A DNA stretch of 64,000 nt from contig NZ_JAPMLL010000014.1 of assembly GCF_026410255.1 (NCBI RefSeq), forward strand, positions 49,905 through 113,904, written 5' to 3'. Below the pieces are notes generated by a model. That model ran no database searches. It was not told where the DNA came from and worked only from the letters and a program-made list of their open reading frames with translations. Origin of the DNA: Xanthomarina sp. F1114 (GTDB lineage Bacteria > Bacteroidota > Bacteroidia > Flavobacteriales > Flavobacteriaceae). Made by a program: the position numbers and the translations under genes. Positions within the stretch are counted from its first letter, which is position 1; every line of letters begins with the position of its first letter. Shown here piece by piece: positions 9,494-16,935 of this stretch.

Positions 9494-9637
9494 ACAGACA
9501 ACAGACAACAGATAACCGACAACAGACAACAGATAACCGACAACAGACAACAGATAACCGACAACAGACAACAGACAACAGACAACAGATAACCGACAAC
9601 AGACAACAGACAACAGATAACAGATAACCGACAACAG
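9494..9637 (+). repeat. Heptanucleotide tandem array ending at the hutU start
   Basis: About 20 consecutive 7-bp units of three types: acagaca, acagata and accgaca. In much of the array they follow a 21-bp higher order (acagaca, acagata, accgaca). The array ends 5 bp before the hutU ATG, so it forms most of the leader. Because 7 is not a multiple of 3 and the units lack reverse-strand stops, all three minus frames stay open and give cysteine/leucine-rich phantom proteins, which I exclude. Confidence 0.95.
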
Positions 9638-9642
9638 AACAA

Positions 9643-11637
9643 ATGACATTTAAAGAACAAATATTAGAAGGAATACCAAGTGTTTTACCACAACCAAAAC
9701 CGTATAACACAAGCATAAATCATGCACCTAAACGGAAAGACATCTTAACGTCTGAGGAAAAAAAACTGGCTATCCAAAATGCCCTTCGTTATTTCGACAA
9801 AAAACATCATGAAACCCTATTTCCTGAATTTAAACAGGAACTGGAAACTTACGGAAGAATATATATGTATCGTTTTCATCCAGATTACGATATTTACGCC
9901 AGACCTATTGACGATTATCCTGCAAAATCCAAGCAGGCTGCAGCAATCATGTTAATGATTCAGAATAACCTGGACCATGCTGTTGCTCAACACCCACACG
10001 AACTTATTACTTATGGTGGTAACGGTGGCGTTTTTTCTAATTGGGCGCAATACCTCCTAACCATGAAGTATTTAGCCGAAATGACCGACCAACAAACCTT
10101 AGTCATGTATTCCGGGCATCCAATGGGCTTATTCCCTAGTCATAAAGAAGCACCAAGAGTTGTGGTTACTAATGGGATGATGATTCCTAACTACTCCAAA
10201 CCAGACGATTGGGAGAAATTTAACGCCCTGGGTGTTACGCAATACGGACAAATGACGGCCGGAAGTTATATGTATATTGGACCTCAAGGTATAGTACATG
10301 GAACAACCATTACTGTTTTAAACGGATTTAGAAAAATAAACAAAGAACCTAAAGGGAATCTATTTGTTACTTCTGGATTAGGAGGCATGAGTGGCGCGCA
10401 ACCAAAAGCAGGAAATATTGCAGGATGTATTACTGTTTGTGCTGAAGTGAATCCGAAAATAACTCAAGTGCGCTTAGATCAAGGTTGGATAGATGAAAAA
10501 TTATCAGACTTAGATGCGTTGGTAGAAAGAGTCAAGAAAGCAAAAGCGAATAAAGAAACCATTTCTATAGCTTATTTAGGAAATGTGGTGGATGTTTGGG
10601 AAAAATTTGATGAAGCCAACATCACTATCGACCTAGGAAGCGATCAAACCTCGCTCCACAACCCGTGGGCAGGAGGTTATTACCCCGTAGATATTTCTTT
10701 TGAAGACTCGAATAAAATGATGGCGAATAACCCAGAATTATTTAAAGAAAAAGTTCAGGAAACCTTACGTCGTCATGCAGCAGCCATAAATAAACACACT
10801 GCAAAAGGCACGTATTTCTTCGACTACGGAAATGCTTTCTTATTAGAAGCTTCGCGCGCTGGTGCCGATGTTTTGGCTAAAAACCCAAGCATAGGTCGAG
10901 AATTTAAATACCCTAGTTATGTTCAAGACATTATGGGCCCCATGTGTTTTGACTATGGTTTTGGACCTTTCCGTTGGGTATGTACCTCCGGAAAAGCAGA
11001 AGATTTAGCAAAAACAGATGCCATAGCCTGTAAAGTATTAGAAGAGATGAAAACCAATTCTCCTAGTGAAATTCAACAACAAATGGCAGATAATATCCAA
11101 TGGATAAAAGGGGCTCAAGAAAATAAACTGGTAGTAGGATCTCAGGCTAGAATTCTATATGCTGATGCCGAAGGCCGAATGAAAATAGCACAAGCTTTTA
11201 ATGATGCCATTGCAAAAGAAGAGATAGGTTTCGTTGTTTTAGGTAGAGATCATCATGATGTTTCCGGAACAGATTCGCCTTACAGAGAAACAAGTAATAT
11301 CTACGACGGATCCAGCTATACTGCAGATATGGCTATCCAAAATGTGATTGGAGATAGCTTTAGAGGAGCAACTTGGGTAAGCATCCACAATGGTGGTGGC
11401 GTTGGCTGGGGCGAAGTTATAAATGGAGGATTTGGTATGGTTCTTGATGGTAGTAAAGACGCAGAAAGACGCTTAAAATCAATGCTTTTCTGGGATGTTA
11501 ATAACGGTATCTCAAGAAGAAGTTGGGCAAGAAATGAAGGCGCTGTTTTTGCCATTAAAAGGGCTATGGAAGTGGAACCTAATTTAAAAGTAACGCTTCC
11601 TAACTTGGTTGATGAAAAATTGCTAAACTCGTTTTAA
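9643..11637 (+). CDS. hutU: Urocanate hydratase
   Basis: NAD+-dependent urocanase that hydrates urocanate to imidazolone propionate in histidine degradation; cytoplasmic. At 664 residues it belongs to the long form rather than the roughly 557-residue Pseudomonas type. Family segments are present in order: ITYGGNGGVFSNWAQY, YSGHPMGLFPSH, the NAD-binding GLGGMSGAQPKAGN, FGPFRWVCTSGK with the conserved cysteine, GRDHHDVSGTDSPYRET, and a glycine-rich HNGGGVGWGEVINGG near the C-terminus. No hutH, hutI or hutG lies in this window, so the gene is separated from its pathway here. The start is fixed by the end of the heptad array 5 bp upstream. Confidence 0.97.
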   Translation: MTFKEQILEGIPSVLPQPKPYNTSINHAPKRKDILTSEEKKLAIQNALRYFDKKHHETLFPEFKQELETYGRIYMYRFHPDYDIYARPIDDYPAKSKQAAAIMLMIQNNLDHAVAQHPHELITYGGNGGVFSNWAQYLLTMKYLAEMTDQQTLVMYSGHPMGLFPSHKEAPRVVVTNGMMIPNYSKPDDWEKFNALGVTQYGQMTAGSYMYIGPQGIVHGTTITVLNGFRKINKEPKGNLFVTSGLGGMSGAQPKAGNIAGCITVCAEVNPKITQVRLDQGWIDEKLSDLDALVERVKKAKANKETISIAYLGNVVDVWEKFDEANITIDLGSDQTSLHNPWAGGYYPVDISFEDSNKMMANNPELFKEKVQETLRRHAAAINKHTAKGTYFFDYGNAFLLEASRAGADVLAKNPSIGREFKYPSYVQDIMGPMCFDYGFGPFRWVCTSGKAEDLAKTDAIACKVLEEMKTNSPSEIQQQMADNIQWIKGAQENKLVVGSQARILYADAEGRMKIAQAFNDAIAKEEIGFVVLGRDHHDVSGTDSPYRETSNIYDGSSYTADMAIQNVIGDSFRGATWVSIHNGGGVGWGEVINGGFGMVLDGSKDAERRLKSMLFWDVNNGISRRSWARNEGAVFAIKRAMEVEPNLKVTLPNLVDEKLLNSF

Positions 11638-11653
11638 CCTAAAAACAAATGCT

Positions 11654-12253
11654 ATGAAAACATTATCATCAAACGGAAAGGGCTTTAATTTTATAAGTTT
11701 TTCCTTTAGAAAATTACCGGTTATTTTATTAGTCTCATTGTTATTAATTACAGTTGTTTCTTGCGATTCTGTTAGAGTAGCAGCAGACTTTGACAAGGAG
11801 GCTAACTTTTCTGAATACAAAACCTTTGCTTTCTATAAACCGGGAATTGACAAAGCTGAAATTAACGATTTGGATAAAAGACGCATGCTTCGAGCCATAG
11901 AGTCTGAATTATTGAATAAAGGCTTCACAAAATCAGAAACTCCAGATTTATTGGTTAGTATTTTTACAAAGTCACGTGAAAAAGTAAATATTGAACAGTC
12001 GGGATATTATCCGTATGGCTATGGATACGGCTGGGGTTGGAGTCCATACTATTGGGGTAACTACAACACAGTAAGTACATCTACCGAAGGTGTTTTGTAT
12101 ATTGATTTGATAGACGCCAATAAAAAAGAACTTGTTTGGCAAGGAGTTGGAACTGGATACTTAAGTAGTAGCACTAATAAAAAGGAAGAACGCATACAAG
12201 AATTTGTAGCTTCCATTTTGGAGAAATACCCTCCAGGAGCAGATAATAAATAA
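11654..12253 (+). CDS. DUF4136 lipoprotein
   Basis: A 199-residue predicted lipoprotein starting 16 bp after hutU. The N-terminus is long (residues 1-20 polar) before the hydrophobic core and lipobox TVVSC (C37); an internal start is possible, but no other ATG precedes the hydrophobic stretch. The mature part matches DUF4136, with DKEANFSEYKTFAFY near the start and DLLVSIFTKSREK in the middle. A tyrosine/glycine-rich YPYGYGYGWGWSPYYWG insert follows. Function unknown; such proteins occur as envelope lipoproteins in Bacteroidota. Proximity to hutU probably reflects read-through transcription rather than a shared pathway. Confidence 0.82.
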   Translation: MKTLSSNGKGFNFISFSFRKLPVILLVSLLLITVVSCDSVRVAADFDKEANFSEYKTFAFYKPGIDKAEINDLDKRRMLRAIESELLNKGFTKSETPDLLVSIFTKSREKVNIEQSGYYPYGYGYGWGWSPYYWGNYNTVSTSTEGVLYIDLIDANKKELVWQGVGTGYLSSSTNKKEERIQEFVASILEKYPPGADNK

Positions 12254-12254
12254 C

Positions 12255-12286
12255 AAAAAGGGATTTACAATTGTAAATCCCTTTTT
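12255..12286. terminator. Bidirectional terminator
   Basis: A perfect palindrome: arms aaaaagggatttacaa and ttgtaaatcccttttt with no loop beyond the central turn. It separates the plus-strand hutU/DUF4136 unit from a convergent minus-strand gene and can serve both. Confidence 0.9.
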
Positions 12287-12310
12287 TAATTCTATTTAAA
12301 TAAGTTACTT

Positions 12311-12661
12311 TTATTCCTTTTTTAAGGACTCCATATATATATTAAATTGTTCTGGAGTTAAGATTCTTTTGAAAGCTTCTTCTGTATTTTTACGTACAGT
12401 TATAGAACCTTCTTGTTTTAGATTATCGGTAACATCCCTTTTATTCAGCTCCCCCATATTTTGTTCTGCATCTACTAAAACTTTAAAAATAGCGCTTTGC
12501 TGTCCTCCTGTAAGGTTTACAAGTTGGTGTAACTCGTGAGTTTTTTCTTTAGCAATAGCCTCAGGGCTTTGGCTTTGCCTAGCATCTGTTTGAGCAGATG
12601 AAAATTGCAATCCAATAAAAAACAAAGCTATAAAGCTTAAAAAAGATAGGTATTTTTTCAT
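12311..12661 (-). CDS. Small exported protein, possibly Spy/CpxP-like
   Basis: A 116-residue protein with a signal peptide ending FSSAQ (about residue 24). The mature part is helical and charged, with GGQQSAIFKVLVDAEQNM and a C-terminal ILTPEQFNIYMESLKK. That tail resembles the LTPEQ helix common in Bacteroidota Spy-like periplasmic proteins, but similarity is too weak for a firm call. It stands alone, convergent with the DUF4136 gene and divergent from the cold shock gene. Confidence 0.65.
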   Translation of the reverse strand: MKKYLSFLSFIALFFIGLQFSSAQTDARQSQSPEAIAKEKTHELHQLVNLTGGQQSAIFKVLVDAEQNMGELNKRDVTDNLKQEGSITVRKNTEEAFKRILTPEQFNIYMESLKKE

Positions 12662-12870
12662 GATATTTTTTAGTTATTGTTTATTTTAAAAATTAAATAT
12701 ACAAAAATTATTAATATAGGTTTATTTCTACTTACATATCTACTATTAAAAACTGTAATAAATTCTTCTTGAAAACAGAAATGAACTAAATAAAAAGCAA
12801 TTCTCTTTTACTAATTTATACAAATCTTCAAACTAAAAGAAAAAAAGCTTTATAAATCAGATTATTAGAT

Positions 12871-12878
12871 TACCTTTG
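12871..12878 (+). promoter_or_regulatory. -7 box for the cold shock gene
   Basis: TACCTTTG matches TAnnTTTG exactly, 25 bp before the ATG at 12904. The leader would be about 20 nt, too short to hold the long cold-shock leader known from E. coli cspA. Confidence 0.6.
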
Positions 12879-12903
12879 TGCCTTAATTAAATAAAATATT
12901 ATT

Positions 12904-13095
12904 ATGAGTACTGGTACAGTAAAATTTTTTAATGACTCTAAAGGTTTTGGATTCATAACAGAAGAAGGAAACAACAAAGAGCATTTTGTACACATTTCTG
13001 GCTTAATTGACGAAGTAAGAGAAGGTGACCAAGTTGAATTTGATTTAACTGAAGGAAAAAAAGGATTAAACGCGATTAACGTAAAAGTTATCTAA
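12904..13095 (+). CDS. Cold shock domain protein
   Basis: A 63-residue single cold shock domain (OB fold), an RNA/ssDNA-binding chaperone in the cytoplasm. RNP1 is KGFGFI (13-18) and RNP2 is HFVHI (27-31); TGTVKFFND opens the domain. Length and motifs are typical of Bacteroidota CspA-like proteins. It is monocistronic, with its own -7 box and a strong terminator. A cspA-type symbol would be conventional, but paralogues cannot be told apart here. Confidence 0.95.
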   Translation: MSTGTVKFFNDSKGFGFITEEGNNKEHFVHISGLIDEVREGDQVEFDLTEGKKGLNAINVKVI

Positions 13096-13116
13096 TTATA
13101 TACTTTTAAAGCTTTA

Positions 13117-13149
13117 AAAAAGAGCCTATCATTACGATAGGCTCTTTTT
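13117..13149 (+). terminator. Terminator of the cold shock gene
   Basis: Perfect 14-bp arms aaaaagagcctatc and gataggctcttttt around a 5-nt loop, with a T-rich tail. It could also act on the convergent lipoprotein gene. Confidence 0.9.
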
Positions 13150-13192
13150 CTTTTTAAGATTATTCCAATAATCGATTTAAAACATTTCCTTT

Positions 13193-13447
13193 TTAAGAAC
13201 CATCATTGTCTTCTTTGACTTTTATTTTTGTATCGCCGTCGTCACCTTCCTTAATTTTCACCTTTTTATCTTCGGTTTCCATTTTAATTTTAGTGTCTGT
13301 AGCTCGATCTTTTACTTCGATATCTGCATCTTTAGCCTGCATCTCTTCTATCAACTCTTCTTTTTGAGTTTTATTTTCTTCTCTACATGATGTTAAGGTC
13401 ATGGACATAAATAAAGCCATGAACGACATAAAAATCACTTTTTTCAT
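13193..13447 (-). CDS. Small charged lipoprotein
   Basis: An 84-residue predicted lipoprotein: hydrophobic signal and lipobox LTSC (C21). A short, very charged, K/D/E-rich mature part follows with repeated IKVK/VKIKE-like strands. No family recognised. Composition suggests an extended or beta-repeat tail. It lies just after the E1 gene in coordinates, on the same strand, 69 bp upstream of the E1 stop's far side, and is probably a separate unit. Confidence 0.6.
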   Translation of the reverse strand: MKKVIFMSFMALFMSMTLTSCREENKTQKEELIEEMQAKDADIEVKDRATDTKIKMETEDKKVKIKEGDDGDTKIKVKEDNDGS

Positions 13448-13516
13448 AATATTAAATTTTAGTGTTTATAATTTTGAATAAAATTACTCAACATTTAAAC
13501 TATAATTTAACTCGAA

Positions 13517-15604
13517 TCAATAATTTAATAACTCATTTATCTTAGTCATAACTTTCTCTGTAGATGGAATCATGGTCTGCTCCAAAGTTGTATTCAATGG
13601 AATCGCTGGCATATTTTCACTTCCAATAGTCATTACAGGTGCATCTAAAAACTTAAAACAGTCTTCTTGAATTTTTCCTGCTAAGGCTCTTGCAAAACTA
13701 TTATTACTAGGTTCTTCGGTAACCACTAGACATTTCCCGGTTTTTTTAACCGATTTCATTACGGTTTCTTCATCCAATGGATATAAAGTTCTCAAATCGA
13801 TAACTTCAATTTGATCCTTCATCCCAAGCTCTTCCGAAGCATTCATGGCCCAATGCACGCCCATTCCATATGACACAATGGTGATGGTTTCCACATTTTC
13901 CTGTTTCCATATTTCTTGTAAAACCCAAGCTTTTCCAAATGGTAACACATAATCTTCTGCAGGCTCAATAGAGGTTGCGCCTTGAGTTCCCGGCACCTTA
14001 GACCAATACAATCCTTTGTGTTCTAAAATCACTACGGGATTTGGATCGTAATAGGCAGCTTTCATCAAACCTTTTAAATCGGCTCCATTACTTGGATAGG
14101 CTATTTTAATGCCACGAATATTAGTAATAACGCTTTCTACAGAAGAGGAATGATAAGGTCCTCCACTGCCATAAGCGCCAATGGGTACACGAAGAATCAT
14201 ACTTACAGGCCATTTTCCGTTACTTAAATAACAGCTTCTACTAACTTCTGTAAATAACTGGTTTAAGCCAGGCCAAATATAATCTGCAAATTGAACCTCA
14301 ACAATAGGCTTTAAACCAACAGCACTCATTCCAACGGTTGAGCCTACAATAAACGCTTCTTGAATTGGGGTATTAAAAACTCTGTCGTCTCCAAATTTTT
14401 GAGCTAAAGTTGCAGCCTCTCTAAAAACACCTCCTAATCTGCCTCCAACATCTTGTCCGTAAAGCAAACATTCTTTGTGTTTTCTCATAAGTTCTTCCAC
14501 AGCAAATAAGGCACAATCTACCATCACCACTTTTTCTGCTCCTTTTGGTGATCGCTCTCCCTTTTCTTCTGTAATTGGGGTTGGAGCAAAATCGTTAGTA
14601 AATAAATCTTCGGGCTTTGGATCTTCAGCTTTTAAAGCTTTCTCGTAATCCGTTTGAACGGTTGTTTTTGCTGAATTCTCTATAGCTTCAATCTCTTTAG
14701 ACGAAAAACCGTTGTCCAATAACTGTTGTTTGATTACTGGATAAGGATCCCGAGAGCGTGCTTCTTCTAAATCGTCTCGATACCATTCCATTCTTACCCC
14801 AGAAGTATGATGATTTAATAAAGGCACTTTAGCATGAACTAAAAACGGACGACGTTCTTTTCTGATGGTTGCAATTACTTTCTGAATAGCTTGATAACTC
14901 TCTGTAAAATTAGCACCATCTATAGTTATAGCTTCCAAACCTTTAAATCCTTTTGCATATTCGAAGGCATTTTGAGCTCTTGTTTCTGCAGCGTTGGCTG
15001 AAATATCCCAACCATTATCCTGTACTAAATATAAAATAGGCATTTGTTTTAAAACTGCCATTTGGAAAGCTTCAGAAACTTCCCCCTCGGTTACAGAGGC
15101 ATCGCCTAATGAGCAAACAGAAATTGGATTTAGTTGAGATTCATCGCTATTGCTCTGAATGACATGAGGATTATTTAAACCTTGTTCTTCTAAGTATTTT
15201 AAACCCATAGCAACTCCGGTAGCGGGAATGGCTTGCATGCCTGTGGCTGAAGATTGATGTGGAATTTTAGGTTTATCAGCATCTTTTAAACTAGGATGTG
15301 AATAATAAGTTTTTCCTGCAGAAAAGGGATCGTCTTTTTTAGCTAATAATTGCAGCATGAGATCGTATGGGGTTACACCAAACGACAATAACATAGCATC
15401 GTCTCTATAATACGGAAAAGCATAATCTTGAGGTAATAATTGCATTCCTAAGGCTATTTGTATGGCTTCATGCCCTCTAGAAGTGGCATGTACATATTTA
15501 GATACTTGCTTAAAATTAGCTTCGTATAATTCTGCCATAGCTTTGGCCGTACAAAGAGTTGAAAATCCTTTTTCTAGTATGTCTTTACTTATCTTATTTT
15601 CCAC
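13517..15604 (-). CDS. Branched-chain 2-oxoacid dehydrogenase E1, alpha-beta fusion
   Basis: A 695-residue fused E1 component that decarboxylates 2-oxo acids with thiamine diphosphate and passes the acyl group to E2. The alpha part spans about 1-330 with the ThDP motif GDASVTEGE (167-175) through QDNGWDIS. The beta part spans about 355-695 (VDCALFAVEELMRKH, GAYGSGGPYHSSSVE, TEEPSNNSFARAL). Aminotransferase and E2 genes immediately upstream make branched-chain keto acids the likely substrate. The start is GTG at 15604; no nearby in-frame ATG keeps the N-terminus. Residues 148-157 (VIQSNSDESQ) are encoded by a dispersed DNA repeat (15136-15165) and sit in a loop just before the ThDP motif. Confidence 0.9.
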   Translation of the reverse strand: MENKISKDILEKGFSTLCTAKAMAELYEANFKQVSKYVHATSRGHEAIQIALGMQLLPQDYAFPYYRDDAMLLSFGVTPYDLMLQLLAKKDDPFSAGKTYYSHPSLKDADKPKIPHQSSATGMQAIPATGVAMGLKYLEEQGLNNPHVIQSNSDESQLNPISVCSLGDASVTEGEVSEAFQMAVLKQMPILYLVQDNGWDISANAAETRAQNAFEYAKGFKGLEAITIDGANFTESYQAIQKVIATIRKERRPFLVHAKVPLLNHHTSGVRMEWYRDDLEEARSRDPYPVIKQQLLDNGFSSKEIEAIENSAKTTVQTDYEKALKAEDPKPEDLFTNDFAPTPITEEKGERSPKGAEKVVMVDCALFAVEELMRKHKECLLYGQDVGGRLGGVFREAATLAQKFGDDRVFNTPIQEAFIVGSTVGMSAVGLKPIVEVQFADYIWPGLNQLFTEVSRSCYLSNGKWPVSMILRVPIGAYGSGGPYHSSSVESVITNIRGIKIAYPSNGADLKGLMKAAYYDPNPVVILEHKGLYWSKVPGTQGATSIEPAEDYVLPFGKAWVLQEIWKQENVETITIVSYGMGVHWAMNASEELGMKDQIEVIDLRTLYPLDEETVMKSVKKTGKCLVVTEEPSNNSFARALAGKIQEDCFKFLDAPVMTIGSENMPAIPLNTTLEQTMIPSTEKVMTKINELLNY
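15136..15165. repeat. Dispersed GTCATTC…GAATCTC repeat inside E1 coding sequence
   Basis: On the minus strand this reads as the family cattcagagc-aatagc-gatgaatctca; related copies lie at 16906-16935, 18442-18470, 32591-32620 and 35359-35389. Here it is translated as VIQSNSDESQ. Confidence 0.8.
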
Positions 15605-15638
15605 GAATTCTCTAATTAACTATTAATATTTATTTTTT

Positions 15639-15762
15639 GCGTTAGGGATTGAACGGTCTGTTTGAGCTCTTTTTTGTATTTCTGTTTAAACAGAAAATAC
15701 AAAAAAAGCGAGTAGTGAAAGCCCGACCATTTGTTGCCATAAAGCTACAAATGGTAACGCCC
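15639..15762 (+). repeat. Dispersed structured element, copy 1 (gcgtta…taacgc ends)
   Basis: A 124-bp element that fills most of the gap between the aminotransferase and E1 genes. It starts gcgttagggattgaa and ends gaaagcccgacc…ggtaacgccc, so the tips gcgtta and taacgc are inverted repeats. The interior is a long hairpin, cttttttgtattt ctgttt / aaacag aaaatacaaaaaaag. A second copy with a different interior lies inverted at 28992-29113. Likely a non-autonomous repeat or a structured RNA; it is non-coding. Confidence 0.8.
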
Positions 15763-15770
15763 AAATTCTT

Positions 15771-16838
15771 TTAAACCATAGCGTTCTCTACCTTAACCAT
15801 CCAATTAAACTTGTCTTTAACCTTTCCTGTTTTAATACCGTTAAGCGTGTTATTGACATCCAGGCCAACCGGACTTTCGTTAGAAACATGAATAACATCT
15901 CCATTTAATCCAATGTCTTGAATATAAGCAATTCCAACGGCAGTACCAGTACCAAAAGCTTCTTCTAAAGTACCATTTTTAGAAGCTTCTTTAACTTCGT
16001 CTATACTTATGGCGCGTTCGATAACCTCGAAACCTTTGGCTTTTAATAACTCCATAACACTAATACGGGTAATCCCGTCTAAAATGGCACCATCTCTACC
16101 AGGAGTAATAATTTTCCCATCAATTTTGAAGAAAATATTCATGGTACCAACTTCCTGAATGTACTTATGTTCTACAGCGTCTAACCACAATACCTGGTCG
16201 TAACCATTGGCTTTGGCTAATTCTGTTGGACGAATGGCTGCAGCATAATTTCCGGCTGCTTTGGCTTCTCCTGTACCTCCAGCTACAGCTCTAATATATT
16301 TTTTCTCAGCCCATAACTTGATTCTTTTACTAAAGAAAGGCCCAGCTGGTGAAGCAATAATGATAAATTTATAATGCGTGGCTGCACGCATTCCAATAAA
16401 GGGCTCGTCTGCGTACATAAAAGGTCTTAAATACAAAGCACTTCCGTCTTGAGGTGGAATCCAGTTTTTTTCTAAAGCTACTAATTGCTTTAAACCTTCT
16501 ACAAAAAGATCTTCAGGAAAGTCTGGCATTCCCATTCTGTCTGCACTAAAATTCAAGCGTTCTGCATTTTTATTGGGTCTAAATAACATAGGGTTCCCAT
16601 GGGCATCAACGGTAGCTTTCATACCTTCAAAAATAGCTTGTCCGTAATGTAAGGCCATGGCTGCTGGATGGGTTGCAATAGATTTTAAAGGTTCTATTCT
16701 AGGATTTACCCATTGACCGTTTTCATAATCGCAGATAAACATGTGATCTGTAAAAGTGGTTCCCAAAGGAATGTTGTTGAAGTCTAAAGCATCAACCCTA
16801 GATCTTTCTACTTTGTTTATTGAAATATTGTGTTTCAT
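15771..16838 (-). CDS. ilvE: Branched-chain amino acid aminotransferase
   Basis: Class IV PLP aminotransferase (355 residues) that interconverts leucine, isoleucine or valine and their 2-oxo acids. The PLP lysine lies in GTGEAKAAGNYAAA (K193). Other marks are ALHYGQAIFEGMKA (62-75), LYLRPFMYADEP and QEVGTMNIFF. Length matches the long bacterial/eukaryotic BCAT type. It is flanked by the E2 gene upstream and the fused E1 gene downstream on the same strand. Here it probably supplies oxo acids to that dehydrogenase rather than serving biosynthesis. Both gaps to its neighbours are filled by dispersed palindromic elements. Confidence 0.95.
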   Translation of the reverse strand: MKHNISINKVERSRVDALDFNNIPLGTTFTDHMFICDYENGQWVNPRIEPLKSIATHPAAMALHYGQAIFEGMKATVDAHGNPMLFRPNKNAERLNFSADRMGMPDFPEDLFVEGLKQLVALEKNWIPPQDGSALYLRPFMYADEPFIGMRAATHYKFIIIASPAGPFFSKRIKLWAEKKYIRAVAGGTGEAKAAGNYAAAIRPTELAKANGYDQVLWLDAVEHKYIQEVGTMNIFFKIDGKIITPGRDGAILDGITRISVMELLKAKGFEVIERAISIDEVKEASKNGTLEEAFGTGTAVGIAYIQDIGLNGDVIHVSNESPVGLDVNNTLNGIKTGKVKDKFNWMVKVENAMV

Positions 16839-16851
16839 AATTATATTAGTT

Positions 16852-16934
16852 TGTCATTGTATAGAATCCCGATAACTATCGAGAAACGTAGCAACCTTTT
16901 AATGAGAGATTCTTCGCTATCGCTCAGAATGACA
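16852..16934. repeat. Palindromic dispersed element, TGTCATT…AATGACA ends (copy 1)
   Basis: An 83-bp segment filling most of the E2–ilvE gap. Tips are tgtcatt and aatgaca (perfect 7-bp inverted repeats). The interior holds a smaller palindrome (cccgataactatcgag) and the gagattcttcgctatcgctc half shared with other copies in this window. Copy 2 is at 18400-18468. Confidence 0.8.
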
Positions 16935-16935
16935 T

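Noticed and set aside
9494..9637. Possible CRISPR array.
   Set aside because: Units are 7 bp without spacers, and no cas genes are present.
9371..9716. Three overlapping minus-strand frames of 79-92 codons rich in Cys, Leu and Val.
   Set aside because: They are produced by the 7-bp array, which stays free of stops in all three minus frames; no conserved protein features.
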